This document shows positions 26,287 through 35,600 of a stretch of 41,768 nt of DNA, piece by piece (position 1 is the first letter of the stretch; every line of letters begins with the position of its first letter). Source of the stretch: UBA12191 sp964422295 (GTDB lineage: Bacteria > Planctomycetota > UBA8108 > UBA1146); the NCBI GenBank assembly GCA_964422295.1, contig CAYRAM010000023.1, positions 1 through 41,768 of the forward strand. Direction: 5' to 3'. Made by a program: the position numbers and the translations under genes. The notes beneath the pieces are model-generated. The model did not search any database. It saw nothing but the letters and a program-made list of their open reading frames with translations, and had not been told where the DNA came from.

Positions 26287-27093
26287 TTGTCCACTTCGGA
26301 TAGATTCGACCCGATTGTGGGAAACAGTTCGATGATTCAGAGTCTTTGGTCCTTCGTTCTGAAGGTCAGTGACTCTCGTCAGCCTGTGATGTTCATCGGT
26401 GAAGACGGCGTTGGTAAAAAACTTGCAACGAGAAAAATTCATGCGACCGGGTGTATCGCCGGATCCCACCTCCGTTTTCTCGATGGAGCCGCTTTTCGAG
26501 TGGAGCAGATTCTTCATCAGGATCAATCGCACTCTCTGTTGAGCCGATCTGGAACCGTCTACATCGGCAGGGCCGAGATGGTATCTCTCGCAGCCTTTCA
26601 GGATTTGCTCGAAGTGTACCTGGAGAGTACCGACCAAATCCCACGATTAGTCTTTGGGTTTCGCAGTACTCCACAGGATGAAATCAAGGCAATCCTAGAT
26701 CAGATGGATCCTGCAGGCTCCTTCTCGATGACACCTCTTCAACAGCGACCCGAAGATATATCTCCGATCGCCCGTTATCAGATTTGGAGTCTGTCTTTCA
26801 AGGAAGATTTCAATGAGCGTTGGACAGATTTCGAAACCCACGTACTGCCTGAATTCATCGAACGTGATTGGCATGGAAACGTCGAAGAGCTGCTTGAAGA
26901 GGTGAAGTCATATTGCCAATCAACGGCTGAAGCTGGCGGTAGCCGAATCGTCGAGGATATCAATACCTCAGTGTCTGCCCACTGGCTCAAAGAGCAATTT
27001 GAACGGATGCACGAAAAGCTTCTCGACAGGTGGAATCACGAAGATTCCCTTTCAGCGAGTGAATTCCCCGGAGAGACGTGGAGGTCACGATGA
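26287..27093 (+). CDS. Degenerate sigma-54-type AAA+ protein
   Basis: The protein has 268 residues. A TTG start at 26287 follows AGGAGA by five bases. The layout copies the AAA+ domain of sigma-54 activators. There is a P-loop-like GEDGVGKK (38-45, for GESGTGKE), a segment SGTVYIGRAEMV (88-99) where active proteins have GGTLFLDEIGEL, PLQQRPEDISPIARY, and WHGNVEELLEEV (195-206, for WPGNVRELxNV). The Walker B acidic pair is replaced, and there is no GAFTGA loop and no C-terminal helix-turn-helix. It is therefore probably unable to hydrolyse ATP or remodel sigma-54 by itself. It may regulate or assemble with the true activator two genes downstream. Its stop overlaps the next start (ATGA). Confidence 0.78.
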   Translation: MSTSDRFDPIVGNSSMIQSLWSFVLKVSDSRQPVMFIGEDGVGKKLATRKIHATGCIAGSHLRFLDGAAFRVEQILHQDQSHSLLSRSGTVYIGRAEMVSLAAFQDLLEVYLESTDQIPRLVFGFRSTPQDEIKAILDQMDPAGSFSMTPLQQRPEDISPIARYQIWSLSFKEDFNERWTDFETHVLPEFIERDWHGNVEELLEEVKSYCQSTAEAGGSRIVEDINTSVSAHWLKEQFERMHEKLLDRWNHEDSLSASEFPGETWRSR

Positions 27094-28064
27094 AAGTCGA
27101 AGAGTTGAAAATACTCGTTGCAGACGATGATCCTGGCGCAAGGGAGCTCGTGTCAGCCATTCTTTCAGCAGACGGATGGCCTGAACCGGTTCTCGTTGAA
27201 GACGGGGAAAGAGCGCTGGAGCAGATTCGTGAACACCACTGGGATATTCTCGTCACAGACCTCGACATGCCGCGCATGAGGGGGGATGACCTGGTCCGAA
27301 ATGCGATCCAGGAAGACCCTGACTTGAGCATCGTCGTGACTACAGGTGACGGAACTGTGCAAAATGCTGTAGATCTGATGCAGTCCGGAGCGACCGACTT
27401 TATCACCAAACCCTACGACGTCGATGAGTTCATCGCCTCGATGCAGAGGGCTCGCCTTCGCGCTCTGAATGTCCACGAAGTCAAGGGGATGAGGGACACC
27501 GTTGAGGCACTCTTGGTCGCACTCGAAAGCAAAGACCGATACTTGAATGGCCACTCAGTCAGAGTCCGGGACATGGCTTTGAAATTGGGTCAGTTTGCCG
27601 GTTTGGACCGAGGGCAATTGAGAGCGCTCGGATATGCCGCATTGCTCCACGATGTCGGGAAGATCGGCATCCATGAAGACATTTTGAACAAAACCGGCAA
27701 GTTGACTGACTCTGAGTACAAAGCGATTCAGCGGCACCCTGAAATATCAGCAGAAATCATCTCTCCAGTTCCATTTCTTGCTCCGAGTTATAAAGCGGTT
27801 CTTCACCATCACGAGAGGTGGGATGGACGCGGTTATCCAGATGGGCTTAGCGGGGAACAAATTCCCCTTATGGCACGAATCATCGCAGTAGTGGACGCAT
27901 TTGACGCAATGACCAGTGATAGATCATATCGTTCTGCCTTGTCAAAAGAGGTGGCATTGCAGAAGATTCAATCAGGCAAGGGGGAGCAATTTGACCCTCG
28001 CATTGCCGACCTTTTTGAAAAACACAAAGACGAGATCCTCGTCAGGGAGGAAGTGACCCCATGA
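27090..28064 (+). CDS. Response regulator with HD-GYP domain (c-di-GMP phosphodiesterase)
   Basis: The protein has 324 residues. The ATG at 27090 has GGAGG five bases upstream and overlaps the previous stop by four bases. The receiver domain (about 8-125) has the acidic pair DDD, the phospho-acceptor D57 in TDLDMPRM, a TTGDG switch region and the KPYD lysine. The HD-GYP domain (about 140-320) has HD at 187-188, then HHERWDGRGYPDGL (from 239) and DAFDAMTSDR. All catalytic metal-binding elements seem present, so hydrolysis of cyclic di-GMP, controlled by phosphorylation, is expected. No partner histidine kinase is in the window. Coupling to sigma-54-type genes on both sides suggests a single signalling unit. 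Confidence 0.93.
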   Translation: MKVEELKILVADDDPGARELVSAILSADGWPEPVLVEDGERALEQIREHHWDILVTDLDMPRMRGDDLVRNAIQEDPDLSIVVTTGDGTVQNAVDLMQSGATDFITKPYDVDEFIASMQRARLRALNVHEVKGMRDTVEALLVALESKDRYLNGHSVRVRDMALKLGQFAGLDRGQLRALGYAALLHDVGKIGIHEDILNKTGKLTDSEYKAIQRHPEISAEIISPVPFLAPSYKAVLHHHERWDGRGYPDGLSGEQIPLMARIIAVVDAFDAMTSDRSYRSALSKEVALQKIQSGKGEQFDPRIADLFEKHKDEILVREEVTP

Positions 28065-29134
28065 ATCATCCATTAGCAGAATCGGGTTCCGCACACAAAC
28101 CGTCGATTCTTCGTCTTCCGGTTTTTAACGAGTCCGGAGGAAATGACACCTTTGTCGCCGGAAATGATCCCAGAACTTTGCGAGTTCTGCGCACCTTGTC
28201 GGCGGTATCACCTACCGATTCCACAATCCTGATCGAAGGAGAGAGTGGAACGGGTAAAGACCTTGTTGCACGTCTTGTGCATCAGACCAGCAAGCGTGCA
28301 AGTGGACCTTGGGTCACGCTGAATTGTGGCGCAATCCCCCAATCACTGGTGGAGAGCGAACTTTTCGGAGCACTCAAGGGCTCTTACACCGGAATCGACA
28401 GGGACAAAATCGGATTGATCGAGAAGGCGAATGGAGGAACCCTGTTCCTCGATGAGATCGGTGATCTGCCGATGGAAGCCCAGGTGAAATTGTTACGGGT
28501 TCTTCAATCGGGACGGATACGCGCTGTTGGTTCCAATGAAGACAAGGCTGTAGATGTGCGAATTATCGCTGCCACCAACAGGGATCTGCGCGACGAGGTC
28601 AATGCTGGAAGATTTCGCCTCGATCTGTTCTACAGAGTTCACGTGGTGCATGTTGAACTGGCACCATTGCGTGATCGGGAAATGGAATTCCCTCATTTGG
28701 TAGAAGCGATCTTCGACAACCTGCGTAACAAAGGTATCAATGTTCCTGAACTGCGCAGCAGTGCAGTTGAAGTTTTGATCAAGCACAATTGGCCCGGGAA
28801 TATTCGTGAACTTGAAAATGTTCTCGAGCGATCAGTTTTGCTGAGTGGTGGTGAGGCAATCGACGGCGAAGAAATTCGCGAACAGATTGCAAACTCTCCC
28901 CAACCGATCGTTGAGAAGGCCGTAACTTCGAGTCCAGGGTTTGCGGGTTATCCGGTGACGATGTCTCTCACTGAGGTTACCGATTCGCACATCGAGAAAG
29001 TTTTGACCCATCATGGTGGAAACAAAACTCGTGCGGCACGCGATCTGGGCGTCAACGTGAAGACGATTTACAATCGCACTGTTGCCAGGGCAAAGGGTGA
29101 CGATAACTCAGGAATTGATCAGGCGGCCGAGTAA
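28061..29134 (+). CDS. Sigma-54 activator lacking a receiver domain
   Basis: The protein has 357 residues and its ATG overlaps the previous stop (ATGA). After a short N-terminal region without a receiver or other sensor, the AAA+ domain begins. It has Walker A GESGTGKD (60-67), Walker B with GGTLFLDEIGDLP (about 126-138), sensor I AATNRDL, an arginine-finger region RFRLDLFYR, and WPGNIRELENV. The C-terminus has a Fis-type helix-turn-helix (about 310-340, NKTRAARDLGVNVKTIYNR). The sigma-54 contact loop reads GSYTGI (107-112) where GAFTGA is usual, a change at three of six positions. It probably activates sigma-54 promoters. Without a sensor, its control may come from the two upstream proteins of the operon. 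Confidence 0.92.
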   Translation: MNHPLAESGSAHKPSILRLPVFNESGGNDTFVAGNDPRTLRVLRTLSAVSPTDSTILIEGESGTGKDLVARLVHQTSKRASGPWVTLNCGAIPQSLVESELFGALKGSYTGIDRDKIGLIEKANGGTLFLDEIGDLPMEAQVKLLRVLQSGRIRAVGSNEDKAVDVRIIAATNRDLRDEVNAGRFRLDLFYRVHVVHVELAPLRDREMEFPHLVEAIFDNLRNKGINVPELRSSAVEVLIKHNWPGNIRELENVLERSVLLSGGEAIDGEEIREQIANSPQPIVEKAVTSSPGFAGYPVTMSLTEVTDSHIEKVLTHHGGNKTRAARDLGVNVKTIYNRTVARAKGDDNSGIDQAAE

Positions 29135-29178
29135 ATAGACTCACTCCTGTACCAGGTTAGATAAATTGAGCGGTTGGG

Positions 29179-29754
29179 CTAGATGCCGGTCGGGTCGATG
29201 ACCAGAGCGACCATCGTGCCCCGCCGCTCAATTTGTATCACCACCGGTTGACCCGCCTGCAATTTAGCCATGCTGTCGGAGTGACTGGAAAAGACTGCAC
29301 CCATCGATGTGAAATCCAGGGCTTGGCCATCGACCATTTTCAAACGATCTTCATTCTTGAGACCCACCTTTTCGAGCAGGCAGCCTGCCTTGATGTCGAA
29401 AATTCTCAGAGACCCATCTTCCATCGGCTCACTGGATGCGTTCATCAGTTCCCTCTGACACTCTGTTCTGTTCGCAAGTTTTTTCATCAATGGACGGTTG
29501 ATACGAAAAACTTCAGATCTGGGCTGTCGAGGAGGCCGAGTTTGCCCTTCCGCGGGTTCAGGAGTCAGATTGTCGGTGAGGATTTCTTTTTGCTCGGGCG
29601 TCAGATTTTTTTGCAGTTCTTCGAGTGAGATTTTTTCTGACTTGAGAGCGACATCGGGAATGGAACTGGGCAATCCGAAAAGGAAACCCACCGCAGTGGC
29701 CAGAAGTATGATCAGTATCAGTACACCCCAGAGGAGTTTGTCAAAGAAGCTCAT
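29179..29754 (-). CDS. Membrane-anchored PDZ protein, GspC-like
   Basis: The protein has 191 residues. The reverse ATG at 29754-29752 is preceded by AGGATGG. One N-terminal transmembrane helix (about 8-28) is followed by a charged, Pro-rich linker and a C-terminal domain (about 85-191) that resembles the PDZ region of type II secretion GspC. Its features are INRPLMKKLANRTE, RIFDIKAGCLLEKVGLKNED and KMVDGQALD. Such proteins link inner- and outer-membrane parts of secretion systems. No other secretion gene is visible in the window, so it may act as a stand-alone PDZ adaptor. It faces the upstream activator gene tail to tail and lies downstream of the toroid-protein gene on the same strand. Confidence 0.75.
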   Translation of the reverse strand: MSFFDKLLWGVLILIILLATAVGFLFGLPSSIPDVALKSEKISLEELQKNLTPEQKEILTDNLTPEPAEGQTRPPRQPRSEVFRINRPLMKKLANRTECQRELMNASSEPMEDGSLRIFDIKAGCLLEKVGLKNEDRLKMVDGQALDFTSMGAVFSSHSDSMAKLQAGQPVVIQIERRGTMVALVIDPTGI

Positions 29755-29876
29755 ATCACCATCCTGCTTTCGCTGGCAGTAGCCCGGGGGCTTGTCGGGT
29801 CCAGTTTACTCGATCGTCGATTTTTTTTCATTCATTCCCGGTGAACCCGCAAGATTCGACCGATGAGACCTGCAGA

Positions 29877-31676
29877 TCAGCGACGAAATCCCAGTTGCCG
29901 ATGGAGAGGGGTATAGCGGAAGTAGGTTTCAAAAGTCAGAATTCCCATCGCTGTCTGTGCAACTCTTCCCCCTGCTTTGCCAAGCCAGTTCGGATCCGGA
30001 TCCCAGGATCCCCGGCGTTCACCTTCTGTATGCTGCAGTGGAAGAACGTGCTGCTGAATCGCAGAGTTCCATCGATCCCACTCCGGTCCACCCATGTGGA
30101 ACAGGGCCAGGGTTGCGGTGTACCAGTAGTACATCGATTGCGGTTCCCGGTCCCAATCTTTGCGTGCTTCAGGATCGGGCAAGTGCTGAATAATTTTTTG
30201 AGCGCTTTTTTGGCTTTGCCTCGAAAGGGGTGAGTGACCCAAGGTCAATCGGGTGAGCAGGCCGACCGCATCGATTCCATATCCTCCGCGACCTCGTCCC
30301 CGACCCCGATCTGCATAGGTGGCACTTCCACTGTGATCGATACAACGCAATAGGTATCGTTCTAGTTTCTCAATCACGATCGGTGGTGGCAGATCCCCCA
30401 ATTTCCTGCCGGCATGAAGAGCCAATACTTGCCAACCAGTGATGGAGAGATCATTACGCAAGGTTGGAGAAGGAACGTAGTCCCAACCTCCTCCAGGTTG
30501 TTGGCTTTGGGCGATGAAATCGAGAGCTTTGCGTGCATGATTCTCGATGATCGGGTGATCCATCAGTTCTGCCGCCTCACAAAGTGCAAAAGTCGCAATT
30601 CCATGATCGTACAGATTGCGTGGGGACTCTCCGGGAGCACTGCGGATGCAACCTGTCGAATCCTGATGCTGCAGCAGCCATTGCAGCGCCTTCCATGAGG
30701 CGACTTCTCGGGGTGCTCCCGTAGAAGTGGGGGGATGTCCGTTCCCGAGGAGGGCTAGCAGGCATAGTCCCGTGATTCCTGCACGATGCTCGGGGTACCC
30801 CGATCCTGTGCAATGATCATCTGCATCGGAGCATTGGGCGTCGAAGCGGTCAGGGGACCAACTGCCATCCCGGGCTTGATGGCGTAACAGCCAATCGATC
30901 CCCGCCTCGATGGCTGATTCGGTTTCAGCGGTCCCTCCGTGACTGGCGAGTGCACGGGTCCTTCCTCCTCCGGTGCGGCTCGGTGCAAAGTCTCCACCTG
31001 TTGCATTTGCGGTGATCAGATCTTCGGTCGTCGCCGAATCGATGGCCTGATCGATGGGAACAGGTTTGATCTCATTCTCATCCGGATGGTCTACGGGCTC
31101 ATCCGGTTCTTCGGAAGGTGGGGGGGCCTCGATGACTTCAACCACTTCAGGAGCTTTCTCCTGCTGCGGATCTTCCCGCGGGATGTAGCGAATGATCATT
31201 CGGGTTGGATCCGGGGCCGGGGTGGGTTGTGGAGACCACATTGGGATGAGGATCAGAAGAAGGACCATGTGAAAAACGATCGATCCGACGGTGGAGGCGA
31301 AGGGGTCGGCGGGAGAATGGGCGATTTCACGCTGGAGAGGTACAGATCTCTTGGGTGGGACGGGCGTGGGCAGCCCTTTTCGGCGAGGCGATTTGCGTGA
31401 CTTGATTCTCTTTTCCCGGAAGTCCTTTTTTTGCGTCTTCGTTGAAGGGGCAGGGGCGGGCATGCCACTCGATTGGTCGGCCCGTTCGAGGTTGCGCTGT
31501 CGTCGAAGGGTTTCAGGGAGCCGAGCGGACTTGCGTGCGGAATCTTTGGAAGCGGATCGATCCCTGCGACGGAAAAAAGAAAAATAGCGTTTGATCAGGG
31601 CAAACTCGCGGGCAAGCAACTGTCCCAGGGATCGCTTCAAAGAATCTGCCTTTCGCGGGCTCCATGAGGCCAGCAT
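29877..31676 (-). CDS. TonB-like N-terminus fused to an alpha/alpha-toroid (squalene-oxidase repeat) domain
   Basis: The protein has 599 residues from ATG 31676, which follows GGAGG at a short distance; TTG at 31721 is an alternative. Residues 1 to about 128 are very basic and probably cytosolic. One transmembrane helix follows (about 129-147), then a Pro/Glu-rich stretch like TonB (EAPPPSEEPDEPVDHP). From about residue 245 it carries prenyltransferase/squalene-oxidase-type repeats with the marks of a planctomycete family: LYDHGIATFALCEA, GGGWDYVPSP, SITGWQVLALHAGRK, YYWYTATLALFHMGG and GSWDPDP with GGRVAQTAM near the end. A DADD sequence occurs but not in a clear cyclase setting. It is probably a periplasmic toroid scaffold or binding domain. 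The PDZ gene follows after 122 bases. Confidence 0.8.
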   Translation of the reverse strand: MLASWSPRKADSLKRSLGQLLAREFALIKRYFSFFRRRDRSASKDSARKSARLPETLRRQRNLERADQSSGMPAPAPSTKTQKKDFREKRIKSRKSPRRKGLPTPVPPKRSVPLQREIAHSPADPFASTVGSIVFHMVLLLILIPMWSPQPTPAPDPTRMIIRYIPREDPQQEKAPEVVEVIEAPPPSEEPDEPVDHPDENEIKPVPIDQAIDSATTEDLITANATGGDFAPSRTGGGRTRALASHGGTAETESAIEAGIDWLLRHQARDGSWSPDRFDAQCSDADDHCTGSGYPEHRAGITGLCLLALLGNGHPPTSTGAPREVASWKALQWLLQHQDSTGCIRSAPGESPRNLYDHGIATFALCEAAELMDHPIIENHARKALDFIAQSQQPGGGWDYVPSPTLRNDLSITGWQVLALHAGRKLGDLPPPIVIEKLERYLLRCIDHSGSATYADRGRGRGRGGYGIDAVGLLTRLTLGHSPLSRQSQKSAQKIIQHLPDPEARKDWDREPQSMYYWYTATLALFHMGGPEWDRWNSAIQQHVLPLQHTEGERRGSWDPDPNWLGKAGGRVAQTAMGILTFETYFRYTPLHRQLGFRR

Positions 31677-31868
31677 GCGCCTCCACCAGAGCCCTGCAAG
31701 GGCCTTATCGGGCCCCCTCAAGGGCAGGGCCAGCGGCGGGCCCTCCCGGTGGCGATATTTTGACTCCAGAGAAGGGGGAACGCCAGTCTCCCGATCTTGA
31801 CTCCTGAGACCCCCGGGATACGATATTCTGCTGTTTGGAGGGCCAATCGTTGACGGGTCTAAGCGGTT

Positions 31869-32162
31869 TCAGATCGATCCGCTTGGTGACGATCGGGGTC
31901 CTTGATCCTTCTCCATCGGAGGTTTCTGCCATCCGGGGTATATGGCGGTTCCAACATCGTTGGATTCCGTTGTGTTGTTCTCTGTTGGGTTGTTTTCCGC
32001 TGTGTTGATTTCGGCGGTGGACAGGTATTCGGAGGCTGGGTTGAGCGAGGATGATGAGCGGGGCGAGGTGCGTGTCAGAAGTGGCACAATCTGAATCCGA
32101 TCGTCAAACTCCAAAGGAATCGCCGTCGGAACAGATAGGATCGTGGACGGTCCATCGACCAA
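31869..32162 (-). CDS. Possible small ORF with Asn/Thr/Glu repeats
   Basis: This is a 97-residue reverse frame from a TTG that lies seven bases after GGGAG. It contains a low-complexity segment (NTAENNPTENNTTESND) encoded by irregular repeats of a GTTGT/TGTTG-type sequence at about 31960-32010. I recognise no family. The ribosome-site spacing is right, but composition and lack of homology knowledge leave it doubtful. Confidence 0.25.
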   Translation of the reverse strand: MVDGPSTILSVPTAIPLEFDDRIQIVPLLTRTSPRSSSSLNPASEYLSTAEINTAENNPTENNTTESNDVGTAIYPGWQKPPMEKDQGPRSSPSGSI

Positions 32163-32578
32163 TACTGAGCTCCCTCAGGGGGTTTCACGGGTGAATTGGT
32201 AAATGGCCAGAAGTTTGCTTATGAGAAGTTTGGTTCATGGAGTGCAAATCCCGTACTCTCTGGGTCGAGCCCTTTGAGTGAGCCTGCTCGGAAAGTAGTG
32301 TCGCTGGATCTTCTGTGCCGTTGGCTTTGTCGGCTATTTTTGCCGATCACGCTTCGGGACGGGAGTTGGAAGATTTCCGGGCGTCAAGGATTTAGTGGTC
32401 CACGAATAGATGAGCCTCAGCAGGAAATTGCGGTCCCAACGGTGTTGATCGCAGGAATCCGGTGTGCATGGAATCGATCGATTCGTCTTGCACGCCGAGG
32501 ATGACCGCAGCGGCGTCGTTGCGACTTGCCCCTGAGGTCGATTGATTGCGTTGAAAGAAATGAAGCAGACAACCTCGG

Positions 32579-32615
32579 CTTCGAAACCATCGTTTTTGAA
32601 ACCATCGTTTCGAAG
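32579..32615. repeat. Dyad enclosing a direct repeat upstream of the lipoprotein gene
   Basis: CTTCGAAAC (32579-32587) and GTTTCGAAG (32607-32615) form a 9-bp perfect inverted repeat. Within the span, GAAACCATCGTTT occurs twice, 15 bases apart. It lies 55 bases before the GTG start of the next gene and could be an operator or a leader hairpin. Confidence 0.4.
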
Positions 32616-32670
32616 GTCTCATGGTCCGAATCACTTCGGGTCCCAACTTCCGAGGGAAAGGAGAGCCCCA

Positions 32671-35600
32671 GTGCTCGTCGCTCAGAGATCTACCGGACTC
32701 AACCGGTCGCTATTGTTGTTATTGGTGATGCTTACCTTGGCTGGTTGTAACACCGGACATCGTTTCGGCGTCCAATTCGGGGACCCCCCCATCACCGATC
32801 CGCCCCCCGAGCCTCCACCCCCCGTATGCGATCAGCCACAGCTCAATGACGTGATCCCTGTCCAAGGAGGAGCGGGCACTGTCCTGACCTTCACCGGGGT
32901 CAACTTCTCTGATACCGGCGGCAATCGGGTCGTGATGAGCAGTTTCAGTGGCCAAGCTGAGATCGATGCACTGATCCTGTCCGTGAACGTGATTCCGGAG
33001 GACCCCACCGATCCCAATGCTTGTGGCGCGGTATCGTCGCTGACGGCGATGGTCCCTGGTGGTGTCCGCAGTGGACCCGTGACCCTGCTGGTGAATGGAA
33101 TCAATGCGGGTGCGGGAGTGTTTACTGCAGCTCCGGAGATCGTCGGCTATGCCGTCGGCGACAACGGCAATCAGTTGATGGCAAACGCTGCCGGCCAGGT
33201 CCTCCCCGACGAGGTGGTGATCTATGGCTATAATCTCAATGGAGTCACAGGAGCGATTGTCGATGATGGCACGAGCGCACTGCCCTCCCCCAATGTGACG
33301 GCGGGGCTGAATCCTGGGGTGAACTACGATCTTCCCGCTGAAATGGATGCGGTCCGAGTTGAAATACCCACCGGCATCATTCCATCGGGAGATACCTCCG
33401 CTTTGACATTCAGTCTCTCTGCGGCAACCCAGACTCTTCCACTCAACAGTTCCAACATCGACATTCCCCTTTCGACGGCAATTGCGGCGGGAGAGTTTTC
33501 TGACATGCCGCCCTACGTCACTGCGGGATTGGTCCCTGCGGGAGTCCGGTCCGGGGTGATACTACTGCGTTTCGTCATCGGGTCATTTCCTTCGAAAGGT
33601 CGATACGACTTCATCCCCGAATTTGAAAACCCGATCAACTCAGGAAACTGGCAGGATTGCACTGCGTACGACGATCCTAATACCGATTTTCGTGGACTCG
33701 GATTTTGTCCTGGAAGTCTGTTGCTGACGGGGCAGACACTGTATGGCCTCAACGGTGGTAGTGAGATGGTTTTCAAGTGGGACAGCAGCGTCGATCTGCC
33801 GAATTCGGGAGGTCCCTTGCCGATCCGGGTCCGCATGCAAGCGGAAAACCCCAGCCCAGTGACCGCTCTCTCCGATGATGCGGGAGTGTGGGAATCGGGA
33901 GCCATGTTGATTTTAAACGATACTACAGCGGTTTACGAAGGCAGTATCGTTGAAGACTTCGTCACGACTTCGAACTTTGATTTCTCCGCAGGAGGTACGG
34001 CCATTTGGGGAAGCGGAGTTCTCGGTTTCAATCCGAGCAGCAACGAGTTCAACTTCAGTGGTGACACCGGACAGGGAACTGTCGACGTCATTCTTCAAGC
34101 GGACAATGTGTACGAACTGAATCAGGGCAATGGGTCCATTTTCAATGTGACCGATATCGCCAATGTCTTTGAAGTTTTGCCGATCGGACCCGTGCCGGGA
34201 GAATTTCACCTCAGAACTTTGATCATCGAGCAGGGAGCAGAGCTCTCATTTCCCAATCCCCAGCCCACACCGCTGATCTTCCGTTGTTCCGGGACCGGGG
34301 ACGTCAATGACCTGGTCTTTTCTCTCGCTGCAAACCTCGATTTCTCTGGTGGGGATGGAGTGCAGGGGAACAACACTTCCGGAGGAGCGGGTGGAGCGGC
34401 TGGACCGGGAGGTGGAGAGGGTGGTGAAGGTGGAACCGTCACTATCGATGGCGCATCACAAACCCTGGATACGATCACCCCGGCGACTGCCGGCGAGTTT
34501 GGTGGATCCCCAGGAGGCGACATCGACGTCATCATTCCGGCGACCATCTTTGTCGCTCGACCTGGAAGTGGTGGTGGCGGTGGAGGCGCAGTCCGTGGTG
34601 AGAATGCCATCAATCAAAACTCCTTCACAAGCGTGAATCGCGGATTGAATGGGGTCGGTGGCCGTGCGGTTGCTGATGGCCTCGGTTTCAATCTCACGGG
34701 TGGAGGCGGTGGTGGCGGCGGTGGCGTTGGAATCCGCCGACAGCCCACGTCAGCTCCTCCAATCATCAACAATGGTGGTGGAGCAGGCGGCGGTGGAGGC
34801 GCGATCATGGTCGTCGCCGACGGTGCAGTCCGTATCACCGGCAGTGTCAACCTGGATGGCGGAGATGGGCAAACCGGTGTCGCGGGAGCGAACTCCGGCG
34901 CAGGTGGTGGCGGCGGGGGCGGTAGCCTCGTGATCCGCGCCAGTGGCAACTTGGAGGTCGGCTCCACGGCGATCATTTCTGCAGTCGGCGGATTGGGTGG
35001 AAATCAGACTACCACCGGAAACCTTATGCAGGCGGGAGATGGTGGGGACGGTTTGATCCTCTTTGAAACCAATGGCAGCCTCGTGGCACCCGGATCTGTC
35101 GATGACGTTTCCCTTAATCCCACTCCCGCAGAGAGTGTCGGTTCCTCTTATGGGATTTCAGCGGGGCCGATCGATGTGGGAACGGGGACGACGGATGTCA
35201 CCTTTACCAGTGTCGATTCCCCGTACGTGATCGACACCGATGCGGGCACAATTACCACTTTTGGTGGTGCAATCCTGCCCGTGGCAGGTGTCGATGGGGT
35301 TTTCGAGTTTGCCAATATGGAAGTTCTCGACGGAGCCGTGATCAATGCTACAGGGAGCCTGTCTCTCTACCTGAGAGCCTCCGGATTTGTCAACATTTCA
35401 GGTACCATCAATGTGAGTGGAGAAGCCGGGGGAATTCCTGATATCGATGGAGACCCCGCGAATCCTGTTCCCGGTGCAGGGGGTGTTGCCGGACCTGGTG
35501 GTGGTGCCGGAGGTGCCGGCGGCACTTCCGTGGACGCAACAACATTGACGAATGGAAGTGACGGAGGCATCCCCGCAGGGGTTCCCCCCTCACTCGTCTT

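Larger units (their letters stand above)
31677..32670. other. About 1 kb without a confident gene
   Basis: This region lies between the diverging toroid-protein and glycine-rich lipoprotein genes, so promoters for both are expected here, but none is clear. Several frames of 60-100 codons are open on both strands; the best reverse one is listed separately. A dyad lies near the right end. AAGGAG at 32658-32663 is the ribosome site of the lipoprotein gene. Confidence 0.5.

Noticed and set aside
30813..30827. DADD sequence as the catalytic motif of a squalene-hopene cyclase
   Set aside because: It lies in the first repeat region rather than the expected central position, and the other cyclase residues are not visible. 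The protein fits a non-catalytic planctomycete toroid family better.
32196..32504. 102-residue forward frame before the glycine-rich lipoprotein
   Set aside because: It has a TTG start with no ribosome site and mixed composition, and no recognised family, so it is not called.
34206..34976. Proline-rich reverse frames opposite the glycine-rich lipoprotein
   Set aside because: Gly codons GGN read as Pro or Thr on the other strand, so long proline-rich antisense frames are expected artefacts.
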